A DNA stretch of 64,000 bases from Pararhizobium_B sp963760965 (GTDB taxonomy: Bacteria; Pseudomonadota; Alphaproteobacteria; Rhizobiales; Rhizobiaceae), in the NCBI GenBank assembly GCA_963760965.1, contig CAVXEW010000008.1:248001-312000 (forward strand). Direction: 5' to 3'. The number at the start of each line of letters is the position of its first letter. The stretch's first letter is position 1. The notes under the pieces are model-generated. The model was not told the DNA's origin, searched no databases, and saw only the letters and a list, made by a program, of their open reading frames with translations. This document shows positions 8,979-19,473 of this stretch, in pieces. Both the position numbers and the translations under genes were made by a program.

Positions 8979-10439
8979 ATGACGACCGAGCGCCTGCATT
9001 TCGTCCTGTTCATCAACGGCCTCTTCCTGATGGCGATGGCCGCGGTGATGCTCGTGCCGGCCGCCGTCGACCTGCTGTCCGGCGGCGGCCGCGACGCGCT
9101 GAACTTCGGCACCTGCACGGTCGTCGTCGGCATCGTCGGCTCGTCGCTGGCAGCCGGCTTCCGGCGGCCGGACTTCCGGCTGCCCGACCGGCGCACCGGC
9201 TATCTCATCACCGTCTCGTCCTGGCTTTCCGCCTGCGGCTTCGGCGCTCTGCCGCTCTTCTTCTCCTCGCTCCACATCAGCTATACCGACGCGCTCTTCG
9301 AGACCGTCTCGGGCCTGACGACTTCCGGCGCGACGGTGCTCTCCGGCCTCGACACCATGCCGAAGGGCCTGTTGATGTGGCGTTCGCTGCTCAACTGGAT
9401 CGGCGGCGTCGGCATCATCGTCATGGCGCTGAGCGTGCTGCCGGCCCTCAGCGTCGGCGGCATGCAGCTCTTCCATTCCGAATCCTCGGACATCTCCGAG
9501 AAGCCCTTCCCCAAGGTGCGCCAGCTCGCCCAGGTCATCGCCATCGTCTACGTCTCGCTGACGCTCGCCTGCGCGATCTGCATGGCGGCCGCCGGCATGC
9601 CGGCCTTCGACGCGGTGAACCACGCGATGGCGACGATCGCCACCGGCGGCTTCTCGACCAAGGACGCCTCCATCGGCTTCTACAATTCCGTGCCGATCGA
9701 GGTCGTCACCGAGGTCTTCATGGTCGCCGGCGCGCTGCCGCTCGCCTTCTACGCCGTCTTCATCGTCCAGCGCGGCCGCGGCGGCGCGCCTCGACGAGCA
9801 GATCAAGCCCTTCATCCTCGTGACGCTGCTCGCGATCGGCCTCGTCGACGGTCTGGAACATCAGCCAGGGCATGGCGCCGCCGCACGCGTTGCGCGTCTC
9901 GGCCTTCAACGTCACCTCCATCATCACCGACACCGGCTTCGCCACGACGCGACTTCTCCTCCTGGGGCAGCTTCGCCATCGGCCTCTTCTTCATGCTCTA
10001 CCTCATCGGCGGCTGCGCCGGCTCGACCGCCGGATCCATCAAGGTCTTCCGCTGGCAGATCCTGATCTCCGGCATGGTCACGAGCCTCAGGCGCATGCTG
10101 TCGCCGAACTCGGTCGTCGTCACGCGCTACCAGTGCAAGCCGGTCGACGAGGCCGAGATCAGCGCCGTCCGCAACTTCTTCTTCCTCTACCTGATGACGC
10201 TCCTCCTCCTGTCGCTGGCGATGATGGCGACGGGGCTCGATTTCCTCTCCGCCACCTCGGCGATCGCGCAGGGCATGGCCAACGCCGGCCCGGGCCTCGG
10301 TCCCGTCGTCGGGCCGGCGACCAACTTCAGCTCGATTCCGGACACGGCGAAATGGCTGGTCATGCTCGCAATGCTTCTCGGTCGGCTGGAGCTCGCCACC
10401 TTCTATGTCGTTCTCCTTCCGGCCTTCTGGACGCGCTGA
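8979..10439 (+). CDS. trkH: TrkH-type potassium uptake membrane protein, frame disturbed by three insertions
   Basis: The membrane subunit of a Trk potassium transporter, about 486 residues after repair, with four MPM repeats and roughly ten membrane segments. The selectivity-loop region ETVSGLTTSGATVLSGLD is clear, as are IATGGFSTKD, DTGFATTDFSS and GMANAGPGLGPVVGP in the later pore loops. Three extra bases near 9789, 9844 and 9950 throw about 160 bp out of frame, and the third restores it. The segments LDEQIKPFILVTLLAIGL and STVWNISQGMAPPHALRVSA are readable in the other two frames. The ATG at 8979 (MTTERLHFVLFINGLFLM) is chosen because it opens on a membrane segment. No TrkA gene is visible nearby. 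Confidence 0.9.
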   Translation: MTTERLHFVLFINGLFLMAMAAVMLVPAAVDLLSGGGRDALNFGTCTVVVGIVGSSLAAGFRRPDFRLPDRRTGYLITVSSWLSACGFGALPLFFSSLHISYTDALFETVSGLTTSGATVLSGLDTMPKGLLMWRSLLNWIGGVGIIVMALSVLPALSVGGMQLFHSESSDISEKPFPKVRQLAQVIAIVYVSLTLACAICMAAAGMPAFDAVNHAMATIATGGFSTKDASIGFYNSVPIEVVTEVFMVAGALPLAFYAVFIVQRGRGGAPRRADQALHPRDAARDRPRRRSGTSARAWRRRTRCASRPSTSPPSSPTPASPRRDFSSWGSFAIGLFFMLYLIGGCAGSTAGSIKVFRWQILISGMVTSLRRMLSPNSVVVTRYQCKPVDEAEISAVRNFFFLYLMTLLLLSLAMMATGLDFLSATSAIAQGMANAGPGLGPVVGPATNFSSIPDTAKWLVMLAMLLGRLELATFYVVLLPAFWTR

Positions 10440-10521
10440 GGCCGGACGGTATCGCTCCCGGGGCGGGCCGTCGCGGCACCGGATTCGCATCATTTGCGGA
10501 CCGCCGCGCACGTGCCGGCGA

Positions 10522-10551
10522 CTTGCAGTCGAAAACAGGCCTCCTTATATA
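10522..10551 (+). promoter_or_regulatory. Candidate RpoH (sigma-32) heat-shock promoter of dnaK
   Basis: CTTG at 10522-10525 and CCTTATATA at 10543-10551 are separated by 17 nt. This fits the alphaproteobacterial RpoH pattern (CTTG, then a CNTATNT-like -10 box), about 110 bp upstream of the dnaK ATG. Confidence 0.72.
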
Positions 10552-10605
10552 CGCCGCATCGCTGCGGCATGCGCCCGTGGCTCAAGGAAAAACTGTTCCC
10601 GTTAG

Positions 10606-10645
10606 GGGCTGTCAGCCGGAATGCCTGAACGGGTCCGGACAGCCC
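10606..10645 (+). promoter_or_regulatory. Hairpin in the dnaK leader just before the ribosome binding site
   Basis: GGGCTGT at 10606-10612 pairs with ACAGCCC at 10639-10645, and inside it CCGGA at 10616-10620 pairs with TCCGG at 10634-10638. The structure ends about 5 nt before the AAGGAG of dnaK, so it could affect translation initiation. Confidence 0.5.
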
Positions 10646-10664
10646 GCTTCAAGGAGAGAAAAGC

Positions 10665-12588
<1,924 letters not shown>

Positions 12589-12602
12589 GATCTGCTGAAA
12601 TT

Positions 12603-12638
12603 GCCCGGCCGCGAAGCGCACCACGCGCGCGGCCGGGC
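12603..12638 (+). terminator. Hairpin between dnaK and dnaJ
   Basis: GCCCGGCCGCG at 12603-12613 pairs perfectly with CGCGGCCGGGC at 12628-12638. With no T-run it probably attenuates or stabilises the dnaK message, so that dnaJ is made at a lower level than dnaK. Confidence 0.6.
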
Positions 12639-12664
12639 TGCATGTTCGAGGGGCCGGTTTGTCC

Positions 12665-13813
12665 ATGGCGAAGGCTGATTTCTACGAAACGCTGGGTGTT
12701 TCGAAGGGCGCGGACGAAAAGGAGCTGAAAAGCGCCTTCCGCAAGCTCGCGATGAGATATCACCCTGACAAGAATCCCGACGACAAGACTGCGGAAATCC
12801 GCTTCAAGGAAATTAACGAGGCTTACGAGACTCTCAAGGACCCGCAGAAGCGGGCCGCCTACGACCGTTTCGGCCACGCGGCTTTCGAGAACGGCGGCAT
12901 GGGCGGAGGCGGCGGCTTCGGCGGCTCGGGCTTCGGAGGCGCCGGCGGCTTCTCCGATATTTTCGAGGATATCTTCGGCGAGATGATGGGCGGCGCCCGG
13001 ACGAGGCGTGGCGCCGGCGGTCGCGAGCGTGGCGCCGATCTTCGATACAACATGGAGATTCTGCTCGAGGAAGCGTTCGCCGGCAAGACCGCGCAGATCC
13101 ACGTGCCGACCTCGATCACCTGCGACGTCTGTTCGGGATCCGGCGCCAAGCCCGGAACCAGCCCGCAGACGTGCCAGACATGCGGCGGCAACGGCCGGGT
13201 TCGCGCCTCGCAGGGCTTCTTCTCCGTCGAGCGCACCTGCCCCACCTGCCACGGCCGCGGCCAGACCATCACCGACCCCTGCGTCAAGTGCCATGGCCAG
13301 GGACGCGTGACCGAAGAGCGGTCCCTGTCGGTCAACATCCCCGCCGGCATCGAAGACGGGACCCGGATCCGCCTGGCCGGCGAAGGCGAAGCGGGCTTGC
13401 GCGGCGGACCGTCCGGCGACCTCTACATCTTCCTGTCGGTGAAGCCTCACGAGTTCTTCCAGCGCGACGGTGCCGATCTCTTCTGCTCGGTGCCGGTTTC
13501 GATGACGACGGCGGCTCTCGGCGGCAAGTTCGAGGTGGCGACGCTCGACGGTACCAAATCCCGCGTCTCCGTGCCCGAGGGCACGCAGAACGGCCGTCAG
13601 TTCCGCCTGAAGGGCAAGGGAATGCCGGTCCTGCGCTCCAACCAGACCGGCGACCTCTACATTCAGATCGCAATCGAGACGCCGCAGAACCTCACGAAGC
13701 GCCAGCGCGAGCTTCTGCTGGAGTTCGAGCAGCTGTCGTCGAAGGAGAACAGCCCGGAATCCTCCGGTTTCTTCTCGCGAATGAAGGATTTTTTCGACAC
13801 GCTCAGTGAGTGA
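12665..13813 (+). CDS. dnaJ: Co-chaperone DnaJ (Hsp40)
   Basis: DnaJ delivers substrates to DnaK and stimulates its ATPase. It is 382 residues long from the ATG at 12665 (MAKADFYETLGVSKG); a TTG two codons upstream is less likely. The J domain has HPD in MRYHPDKNPDD. A Gly/Phe-rich linker lies at roughly 75-108. The zinc region carries four CxxCxGxG repeats: CDVCSGSG, CQTCGGNG, CPTCHGRG and CVKCHGQG. The C-terminal substrate-binding domains follow to the end. It is complete and intact, and pairs with dnaK upstream in the conserved order. Confidence 0.97.
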   Translation: MAKADFYETLGVSKGADEKELKSAFRKLAMRYHPDKNPDDKTAEIRFKEINEAYETLKDPQKRAAYDRFGHAAFENGGMGGGGGFGGSGFGGAGGFSDIFEDIFGEMMGGARTRRGAGGRERGADLRYNMEILLEEAFAGKTAQIHVPTSITCDVCSGSGAKPGTSPQTCQTCGGNGRVRASQGFFSVERTCPTCHGRGQTITDPCVKCHGQGRVTEERSLSVNIPAGIEDGTRIRLAGEGEAGLRGGPSGDLYIFLSVKPHEFFQRDGADLFCSVPVSMTTAALGGKFEVATLDGTKSRVSVPEGTQNGRQFRLKGKGMPVLRSNQTGDLYIQIAIETPQNLTKRQRELLLEFEQLSSKENSPESSGFFSRMKDFFDTLSE

Positions 13814-14010
13814 GGACAGACTTTCTGCCGGCGGAATGACACCGGCGCGGGACGGGCGATCGGGGCGAAGTCAGCAATCAGGGAGGAAGCTGCCTTGCTT
13901 GCCCCACAAATCTTAGCAAGAGTTCACGCCGGTGCCGGACGCACCGGCTGCCTGCCCGATGTCTACGGGCAACGAAAGGACCCCGAGCGGGGCCGGGGAG
14001 GAATGACATA

Positions 14011-14604
14011 ATGGTGCTCCAGCTTCAAAAGCGGTTTGCTGAAAAGTTCGATGACGAAATCCGCTTCTTCAAGGGCTGGATCGACGGTCCGAAGACCGTT
14101 GGCGCCATAGCTCCCACTTCGCCGGTCACTGCGCGCCGGATGGCGAGCGTCATCGACGTCGCTTCCGCCTTGCCCGTGCTCGAACTCGGTCCCGGAACCG
14201 GCGCCGTCACGAAGGCGATCCTGGAGCGGGGAGTGGCGCCCGAGCGGCTGGTCTCCATCGAATATTCGCCCGACTTCTTCGAAGGTCTCGTTGCCGGCTA
14301 CCCCGGCGTCCGCTTCATCCGCGGAGACGCGTTCGAACTGGACTCGACGCTGTCGGGAACCGGGGCGGACATGTTCGATTCGGTGATCTCGGCGATCCCT
14401 CTCCTCAATTTCCCGATGGAGCAGCGCGTCGACCTGGTCGAACGGCTGCTTGACCGGCTTCCGGCCGGGCGGCCCGTTGTCCAGATATCCTACGGGGCGG
14501 TCTCCCCGGTTTCGACGAAGCGCTCGAGCTTCGGCGTCAAGCCGCTCGATTGGGTGGTTCGCAACATCCCGCCGGCGCGGCTCTGGATCTACTCGCGGCC
14601 CTGA
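14011..14604 (+). CDS. pmtA: Phospholipid N-methyltransferase PmtA (rhizobial type)
   Basis: A 197-residue SAM-dependent enzyme of the Sinorhizobium-type PmtA family, which methylates phosphatidylethanolamine stepwise to phosphatidylcholine at the inner face of the membrane. The SAM motif I is VLELGPGTGAVTKAIL. The family-specific N-terminus DEIRFFKGWIDGPKTVGAIA and the segment SAIPLLNFP are both present. The start at 14011 follows GGGGAGG about 10 nt upstream. The 3' end overlaps a convergent small gene by 16 bp. Assignment to phosphatidylcholine synthesis comes from family knowledge. Confidence 0.9.
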   Translation: MVLQLQKRFAEKFDDEIRFFKGWIDGPKTVGAIAPTSPVTARRMASVIDVASALPVLELGPGTGAVTKAILERGVAPERLVSIEYSPDFFEGLVAGYPGVRFIRGDAFELDSTLSGTGADMFDSVISAIPLLNFPMEQRVDLVERLLDRLPAGRPVVQISYGAVSPVSTKRSSFGVKPLDWVVRNIPPARLWIYSRP

Positions 14605-14903
14605 AGCGCCGGTCGGCCTCCGTCGATCTCCCCCCGCTTCATCGCCGATTGCATTGTTCTCGCATTCTCGGCGAGGTACACCAGCGCCAGATCGGCGGTG
14701 CGGGCGGAATCCGGTCCCTCCCCCGCATGGTGGATGGCCATCACGCGGAGCTCGTTCTCGGCGTCGCCGAAGATCTTGTCGATGAAGTCCTCCGACATTG
14801 CCGGATGACCGGCGAGAAAGGTGCACATGCTGGTCTGGATCGTCTCCAGCATGAGCACTCTCGCCATCAGTTCGCGAACGCGCTGCTCTTCCTCGATGTC
14901 CAT
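14589..14903 (-). CDS. Small conserved-looking hypothetical protein (104 residues)
   Basis: I do not recognise a named family. It encodes a helical soluble protein without signal peptide or membrane segment (MDIEEEQRVRELMARVLMLE, then a charged C-terminal half). The start at 14903 is preferred over the ATG at 14921 because AAAGGAG sits 6 nt upstream of it. It converges on pmtA and overlaps its end by 16 bp. Codon usage looks like the neighbouring genes. Confidence 0.62.
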   Translation of the reverse strand: MDIEEEQRVRELMARVLMLETIQTSMCTFLAGHPAMSEDFIDKIFGDAENELRVMAIHHAGEGPDSARTADLALVYLAENARTMQSAMKRGEIDGGRPALQGRE

Positions 14904-15241
14904 TGCGGCTCCTTTCGCCATGCTGGCGTGGCGCGGAATACCGACAAGAAGAACGCATGGGGGTCCTCGTCGGCCATTTGGCTTTCCTGCGCCGCAGTCC
15001 AGCCATTAGGCGTAGGCGCCGGCGCGCCTTGAAAGACCGAAGACGTTAGGCTCGATCGGCATGGCACGAGAGCGGTATGCAGTGAAACATGCAAATCAGC
15101 GCGCCAGATGCAAGGATACGGCAAAACAGGCTCCGTGGACACAAATATTGCGAACTCCGTGCGCGCAGCTTGCGTCATAGTCTCCCCAGGCCGGGAACAT
15201 GGCGGCCCCGCGCAATGCAAGGACCGAGAGGAGCAACGACT
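14904..15241. other. Intergenic region upstream of hppD
   Basis: 338 bp without a supportable gene. It must hold the divergent promoters of the small hypothetical gene and hppD. I see no clear sigma-70 boxes; an AT-rich patch (ACAAATATTGCGAA, about 15140) is the best candidate for a regulator or promoter site. GAGAGGAG lies just before the hppD ATG. Confidence 0.4.
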
Positions 15242-16354
15242 ATGGGACCTTTTCCGCACGACGCACCACCGGCCAGGATCACTCGCGACAATCCCGCCGG
15301 CACCGACGGCTTCGAATTCGTCGAGTTCGCGCATTCCGATCCGGAAAAGCTCGCCGAACTGTTCTCCCGCATGGGCTACACGGCGGTCGCGAGGCACAGG
15401 AACAAGGACGTGACCGTCTGGCGGCAGGGCGACATCAATTACGTCGTCAATGCCGAACCCGGCTCGCACGCCATGAGGTTTGTCGATGAACACGGGCCGT
15501 GCGCCGCGTCGATGGCCTGGCGCGTGGTCGACGCGAAACATGCGCTGGAGCATGCCGTCTCGAAAGGGGCAAGGGAGTACACCGGCGGCGACAAGGTCAT
15601 GGACGCCCCGGCGATCGTCGGCATCGGCGGCTCGCTGATCTATTTCATCGAGGCCTACGGGGAGAAGGGCTCGGCCTACGACGCCGAGTTCGACTGGCTC
15701 GCAGAGCGCGATCCGCGGCCGGAGGGGGTCGGCTTCTACTATCTCGACCACCTCACCCACAACGTCTATCGTGGCAACATGGACAAGTGGTGGGAGTTCT
15801 ACCGCGAAATCTTCAACTTCAGGCAGATCCATTATTTCGACATCGACGGGCGGATCACCGGCCTCGTCTCCAGGGCGATCACCAGCCCGTGCGGCAAGAT
15901 CCGCATCCCGCTGAACGAATCGAAGGACGAGACGAGCCAGATCGTCGAATACCTGAAGAAGTACAGGGGCGAAGGCATCCAGCACATCGCCGTCGGCACC
16001 GACGCGATCTACGATGCCACCGACAAGCTCGCCGAAAACGGGCTGAAGTTCATGCCCGGCCCGCCCGACGTCTACTACAAGAAGTCGTACGAGCGTGTAA
16101 GCGGCCACGACGAGCCGGTGGAACGGATGAAGAAGCACGGCATCCTGATCGATGGCGAGGGTGTCGTGAACGGCGGGGTGACGAAGATCCTGCTGCAGAT
16201 CTTCTCCAGGACGGTCATCGGCCCGATCTTCTTCGAATTCATCCAGAGGAAGGGCGACGAGGGCTTCGGCGAGGGAAATTTCCGGGCGCTTTTCGAGTTG
16301 ATCGAGGAGGATCAGATTCGCCGCGGGGCAATCAAGGCAGAGGCGGCCGAGTAG
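15242..16354 (+). CDS. hppD: 4-hydroxyphenylpyruvate dioxygenase
   Basis: A 370-residue Fe(II) dioxygenase that converts 4-hydroxyphenylpyruvate to homogentisate in tyrosine degradation. The iron ligands expected of the family are visible: His in YLDHLTHNV, His in GIQHIAVGTDAI, and Glu in IFFEFIQRKGDEGFGEGNF near the C-terminus. The two VOC-fold halves are complete. The start at 15242 (MGPFPHDAPP) follows GAGAGGAG. It converges on maiA and hmgA, which carry out the following steps of the pathway. Confidence 0.97.
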   Translation: MGPFPHDAPPARITRDNPAGTDGFEFVEFAHSDPEKLAELFSRMGYTAVARHRNKDVTVWRQGDINYVVNAEPGSHAMRFVDEHGPCAASMAWRVVDAKHALEHAVSKGAREYTGGDKVMDAPAIVGIGGSLIYFIEAYGEKGSAYDAEFDWLAERDPRPEGVGFYYLDHLTHNVYRGNMDKWWEFYREIFNFRQIHYFDIDGRITGLVSRAITSPCGKIRIPLNESKDETSQIVEYLKKYRGEGIQHIAVGTDAIYDATDKLAENGLKFMPGPPDVYYKKSYERVSGHDEPVERMKKHGILIDGEGVVNGGVTKILLQIFSRTVIGPIFFEFIQRKGDEGFGEGNFRALFELIEEDQIRRGAIKAEAAE

Positions 16355-16396
16355 CCCGGTCGGCCCGCTTCGCTCGCGGCCGGCTGCCGGTCGTGC

Positions 16397-17038
16397 TCAC
16401 GCATGCCCGGCTGCCATCTCCGGGCTGGCTGCCTGGAATGCCGGCAGCGCAGCGCAGGCTTCGCCGATGCGGCGCACGGCTTCCAGATTGCCGGTCTCGA
16501 CGCCCCAGCGCCGGGCGTTGTAGAGCTGCGGCACGAGGCAGAAGTCCGCGAGTCCGGGCCTGTCGCCATGGCAGAACCTGCCCGTCGACGGATGGTGCAG
16601 CATCGTCTCGACCGCGGCCAGCCCCCCGCCTATGAACTTCCGCATCCACGCGATGCGAACTTCCTCGCCGCCGCCGGCGATCTCCATGGCATGCGCTGCG
16701 ACGGACATGTTGCAGACAGGATGGATATCCATCGCGACGGCATGGGCGAGCGCGCGAACGCGCGCGCGCTCCGCCGCCTGGGGCGGCAGGAAGCCGGCCT
16801 GCCGGGTTTCGTCGAGATATTCTATGATCGCGAGAGACTGGGTCAGCAGCTGGCCGTCGATTTCCAGCGAAGGCACGAGCCCCTGCGGGTTGCGCGACAG
16901 GTAGCCGGGCGACCGGTGCTCGCCGCCGGTCAGGTCTACCGGCACGCTGCGATAAGCGATTCCAAGTCGGTGGAGGGCGATGCGCACCCGGTAGCTCGCC
17001 GACGAGCGCCAGTATTCGTAGAGCACGGTCTCGCTCAT
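16397..17038 (-). CDS. maiA: Maleylacetoacetate isomerase (zeta-class glutathione transferase)
   Basis: A 213-residue enzyme that isomerises 4-maleylacetoacetate to 4-fumarylacetoacetate using glutathione. The zeta-class signature SSASYRVRIALHRLGI with catalytic serine is at the N-terminus, and the thioredoxin-fold cis-Pro segment GLVPSLEIDG and SLAIIEYLDE follow. The helical C-terminal domain is complete. It lies 30 bp downstream of hmgA on the same strand and is very likely co-transcribed with it. Fumarylacetoacetase, the last enzyme of the route, is not in this cluster. Confidence 0.93.
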   Translation of the reverse strand: MSETVLYEYWRSSASYRVRIALHRLGIAYRSVPVDLTGGEHRSPGYLSRNPQGLVPSLEIDGQLLTQSLAIIEYLDETRQAGFLPPQAAERARVRALAHAVAMDIHPVCNMSVAAHAMEIAGGGEEVRIAWMRKFIGGGLAAVETMLHHPSTGRFCHGDRPGLADFCLVPQLYNARRWGVETGNLEAVRRIGEACAALPAFQAASPEMAAGHA

Positions 17039-17068
17039 GATGTTCGTCCTCCTGCCGGCGTCCGGCCC

Positions 17069-18434
17069 CTAGCCGCGCCCTTCCGGCGTTCCGTCGAATC
17101 GCCGCTCGAGACCCTGCCAGCAATCTATGTAGTCGTCCTGCAGCTTTTCCGATGTCGCCGCGAAGCTGGTGACCTGTTGCGGAAAGCGGGTCTCGAACAT
17201 GAAGGCCATCGTGTCCGCCAGCTTCTGCGGCGCCAGCTCGGCCTCGCTCGCCTTTTCGAAGCCGAAGGTGTCCGGTCCGTGCGGCAGCATCATGTTGTGC
17301 AGGCTCATGCCGCCGGGTACGAAGCCCTTTTCCTTGGCGTCGTACTGGCCGCGGATCAGCCCCATGAACTCGCTCATGATGTTGCGGTGGTACCACGGCG
17401 GGCGGAAGGTGTGCTCGGCGACGAGCCAGCGCGGAGGAAAGATGACGAAATCGACATTCGCCGTTCCGGCCTCCCCTGAAGGCGCCGTCAGGACCGTGAA
17501 GATCGACGGATCCGGGTGGTCGAACAGGATGGCGCCGACCGGAGAGAAGGTATCGAGGTCGTACTTGTACGGCGCATAATTGCCATGCCAGGCAACGACG
17601 TCGAGCGGCGAGTGGCCGATGTCCGTGCAGAAGAACCGGCCGCACCATTTGACGGTGACTCTGCAGTCCGTCTCCTTGTCCTCGAAGGACGGCCACGGGC
17701 GTCTTGAAGTCGCGCGGATTGGCCAGGCAGTTGGCGCCGATCGGCCCCCGGTCGGGCAAGGTGAACTTGGCCCCGTAGTTTTCGCAGACATAGCCGCGCG
17801 CCTCGCCGGCACCGTCGAGGCGGGAGACCTTGAAGAGCATGCCGCGCGGCACGAGCGCGATCTCGTTCGGCCGGGTATCCATGATGCCCATTTCCGTGAA
17901 GACACGGATGCCGCCCTCCTGCGGAATGATCAGCAACTCTCCATCGGCATCGAAGAAGTAGTCGTCGACCATGTCGGCGTTGAGGACATAGGCGTGCGCA
18001 GCCATGCCGGCCTGGGTCGCCGCGTCTCCTGCCGTCGTCATGGTGCGCATGCCCGACAGGAAGTCGGTCGCCGCATCCGGTGAAGCTATCGGATCCCAGC
18101 GAAGCTGGCCGAGTGCCAGCCCGTGCTCGTCGTGGCACGGCGCGGTCTTCCAGTGGGGGTAGGAGGCCGGCGAAAAGCGGCTGGTGTGCCGCACGCTCGG
18201 CCGGATCCGATAGAGCCAGGAGCGCTCGTTCGTTCCGCGCGGCGCGGTGAAGGGCGACCCCGAAAGCTGCTCGGCATAGAGCCCGTAGGCGCAGCGCTGC
18301 GGGCTGTTCTGCCCCTGGGGCAGCGCTCCCGGCAGCGATTCGGTCTCGAAGTCGTTGCCGAATCCCGGCATGTAGCCCGGCGCCGGCCGGTCCGCGCCGG
18401 GCCGCGCCTGCGTCGTCGTGCGATCATCTTGCAT
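17069..18434 (-). CDS. hmgA: Homogentisate 1,2-dioxygenase, one frameshift
   Basis: Ring-cleavage enzyme of tyrosine/phenylalanine degradation, about 454 residues after repair. The N-terminal half runs from YMPGFGNDFETESLPGALP to CLANPRDFKTPVAV. A single extra base near 17687 (gtc-c-ttc on the coding strand) then shifts the frame, and the rest continues from FEDKETDCRVTVKWCG. The iron-site residues are intact: His and Glu in WYHRNIMSEFMGLI and His in MMLPHGPD. Both halves match the family without a gap, so the break is probably a sequence error. It is the first gene of an hmgA-maiA unit, with an inverted-repeat candidate operator upstream. Confidence 0.94.
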
Positions 18435-18464
18435 CGCGGACCCTCCCGGTCACTCGAAACCCAT

Positions 18465-18501
18465 GATGGTTTCAACCGTAACCGTCGATTCTGTAACCAT
18501 C
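18465..18501 (-). promoter_or_regulatory. Candidate operator upstream of hmgA
   Basis: GATGGTT at 18465-18471 and its inverted copy AACCATC at 18495-18501 flank two direct GTAACC motifs (18478-18483 and 18493-18498). The site is 31 bp upstream of the hmgA start. Homogentisate genes are commonly under a dedicated repressor, but no regulator gene is visible nearby. Confidence 0.45.
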
Positions 18502-18601
18502 AACGTCGAAGCGGGCCTTGCGCGGCGGTTGCCTTCGGAGGCAGTCTTGCCTGAGGCCGAAGCACGCCGGTATCGGGCCGGACGAGAAGAGGAGTCGGGC
18601 G

Positions 18602-19129
18602 ATGGCCCTTTTTGCCCTGGACGATGTCATGCCATCCCTTCCGTCGGGCTTTTCCTGGGTTGCCGGCGATGCGGCCGTGATCGGCCGGGTCTTCCTCGGA
18701 GAAGATGTCGGGATCTGGTTCGGCGCGGTCCTGCGCGGCGACAATGATCCGATCAGGATCGGAGCGCGCAGCAACGTCCAGGACCATGTGGTCATGCATA
18801 CCGATCCGGGCTTTCCCGTCGTCGTCGGCGAAGGATGCACCATAGGCCACCGCGCCATCGTCCACGGCGCCACCATTGGCGACAATTCCCTGATCGGCAT
18901 GGGCGCCATCGTGCTCAACGGGGCGAGGATCGGCCGCAATTGCCTGGTTGGCGCAGGGGCGCTCGTCACCGAGGGCAAGGCCATCCCCGACAATTCCCTC
19001 GTCGTCGGTTCCCCGGCCAGGGTGATCCGCGAACTGGACGAGGAGGCGATTCTCGGCCTCCGCCGCTCGGCCGAACGATATGTGGAGAATGCCCGCCGCT
19101 TCGCCGCCAGGCTGAAGGCGGTTCCCTGA
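18602..19129 (+). CDS. Gamma-carbonic anhydrase family protein (left-handed beta-helix)
   Basis: A 175-residue hexapeptide-repeat protein of the gamma-CA/PaaY group. Repeats include VGIWFGAVLRGDNDPIRIG, NVQDHVVMHTD and CTIGHRAIVHGATIGDNSLI. They carry the three zinc-ligand histidines in positions typical of the family (H in QDHVV, then IGHRAIVH). The start at 18602 (MALFALDDVMPSL) is chosen over the in-frame upstream codon at 18518, because the family begins there and the upstream part overlaps the hmgA regulatory region. Enzymatic carbonic anhydrase activity is not certain, since many members lack it. A hairpin at 19297 could end the transcript. Confidence 0.88.
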   Translation: MALFALDDVMPSLPSGFSWVAGDAAVIGRVFLGEDVGIWFGAVLRGDNDPIRIGARSNVQDHVVMHTDPGFPVVVGEGCTIGHRAIVHGATIGDNSLIGMGAIVLNGARIGRNCLVGAGALVTEGKAIPDNSLVVGSPARVIRELDEEAILGLRRSAERYVENARRFAARLKAVP

Positions 19130-19296
19130 GCCACCCCCCACGACCGGTCCGCCCGCCGGGATCGGAACTCTTCCCGCGGCAGGCCAGTTTCCGGGCCTTC
19201 ATCGAAAAGACTTGGCGGAACCCCCCGCGCGCCGCCCCCGCAATGAGGCTTCCGGCCGAGCGCTGCAACAAAAGCAGAAAACCCCTGCAAACCATC

Positions 19297-19322
19297 GACA
19301 ACCCATCCGGCACGGGGTTGTC
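19297..19322 (+). terminator. Hairpin in the 19130-19473 gap
   Basis: GACAACCC at 19297-19304 pairs with GGGTTGTC at 19315-19322 around a 10-nt loop. It is the only clear structure in this 344-bp gap, where composition changes from high GC to AT-richer. No gene is seen in the gap. Confidence 0.5.
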
Positions 19323-19473
19323 ACCCATGTCTTGGGTCCGGCCTGTTGCCTGTGTCTCCGGGATCTACAAGCAGGAAAATGGCGCGCTTCCGAGAGGTGA
19401 GTTCGAACATTTCAGTTCCACTGGCGCTGTGGTCGAGACTATGGCAACCTGTTGAAATAATGGATAATAAATC

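Noticed and set aside
7534..8982. A separate gene for the polymerase half of polA, or a real gene split into pieces
   Set aside because: Its 5' part is nonsense in the polA exonuclease region, and the polymerase text joins perfectly to the upstream frame if one base is removed. It is one gene with sequence errors.
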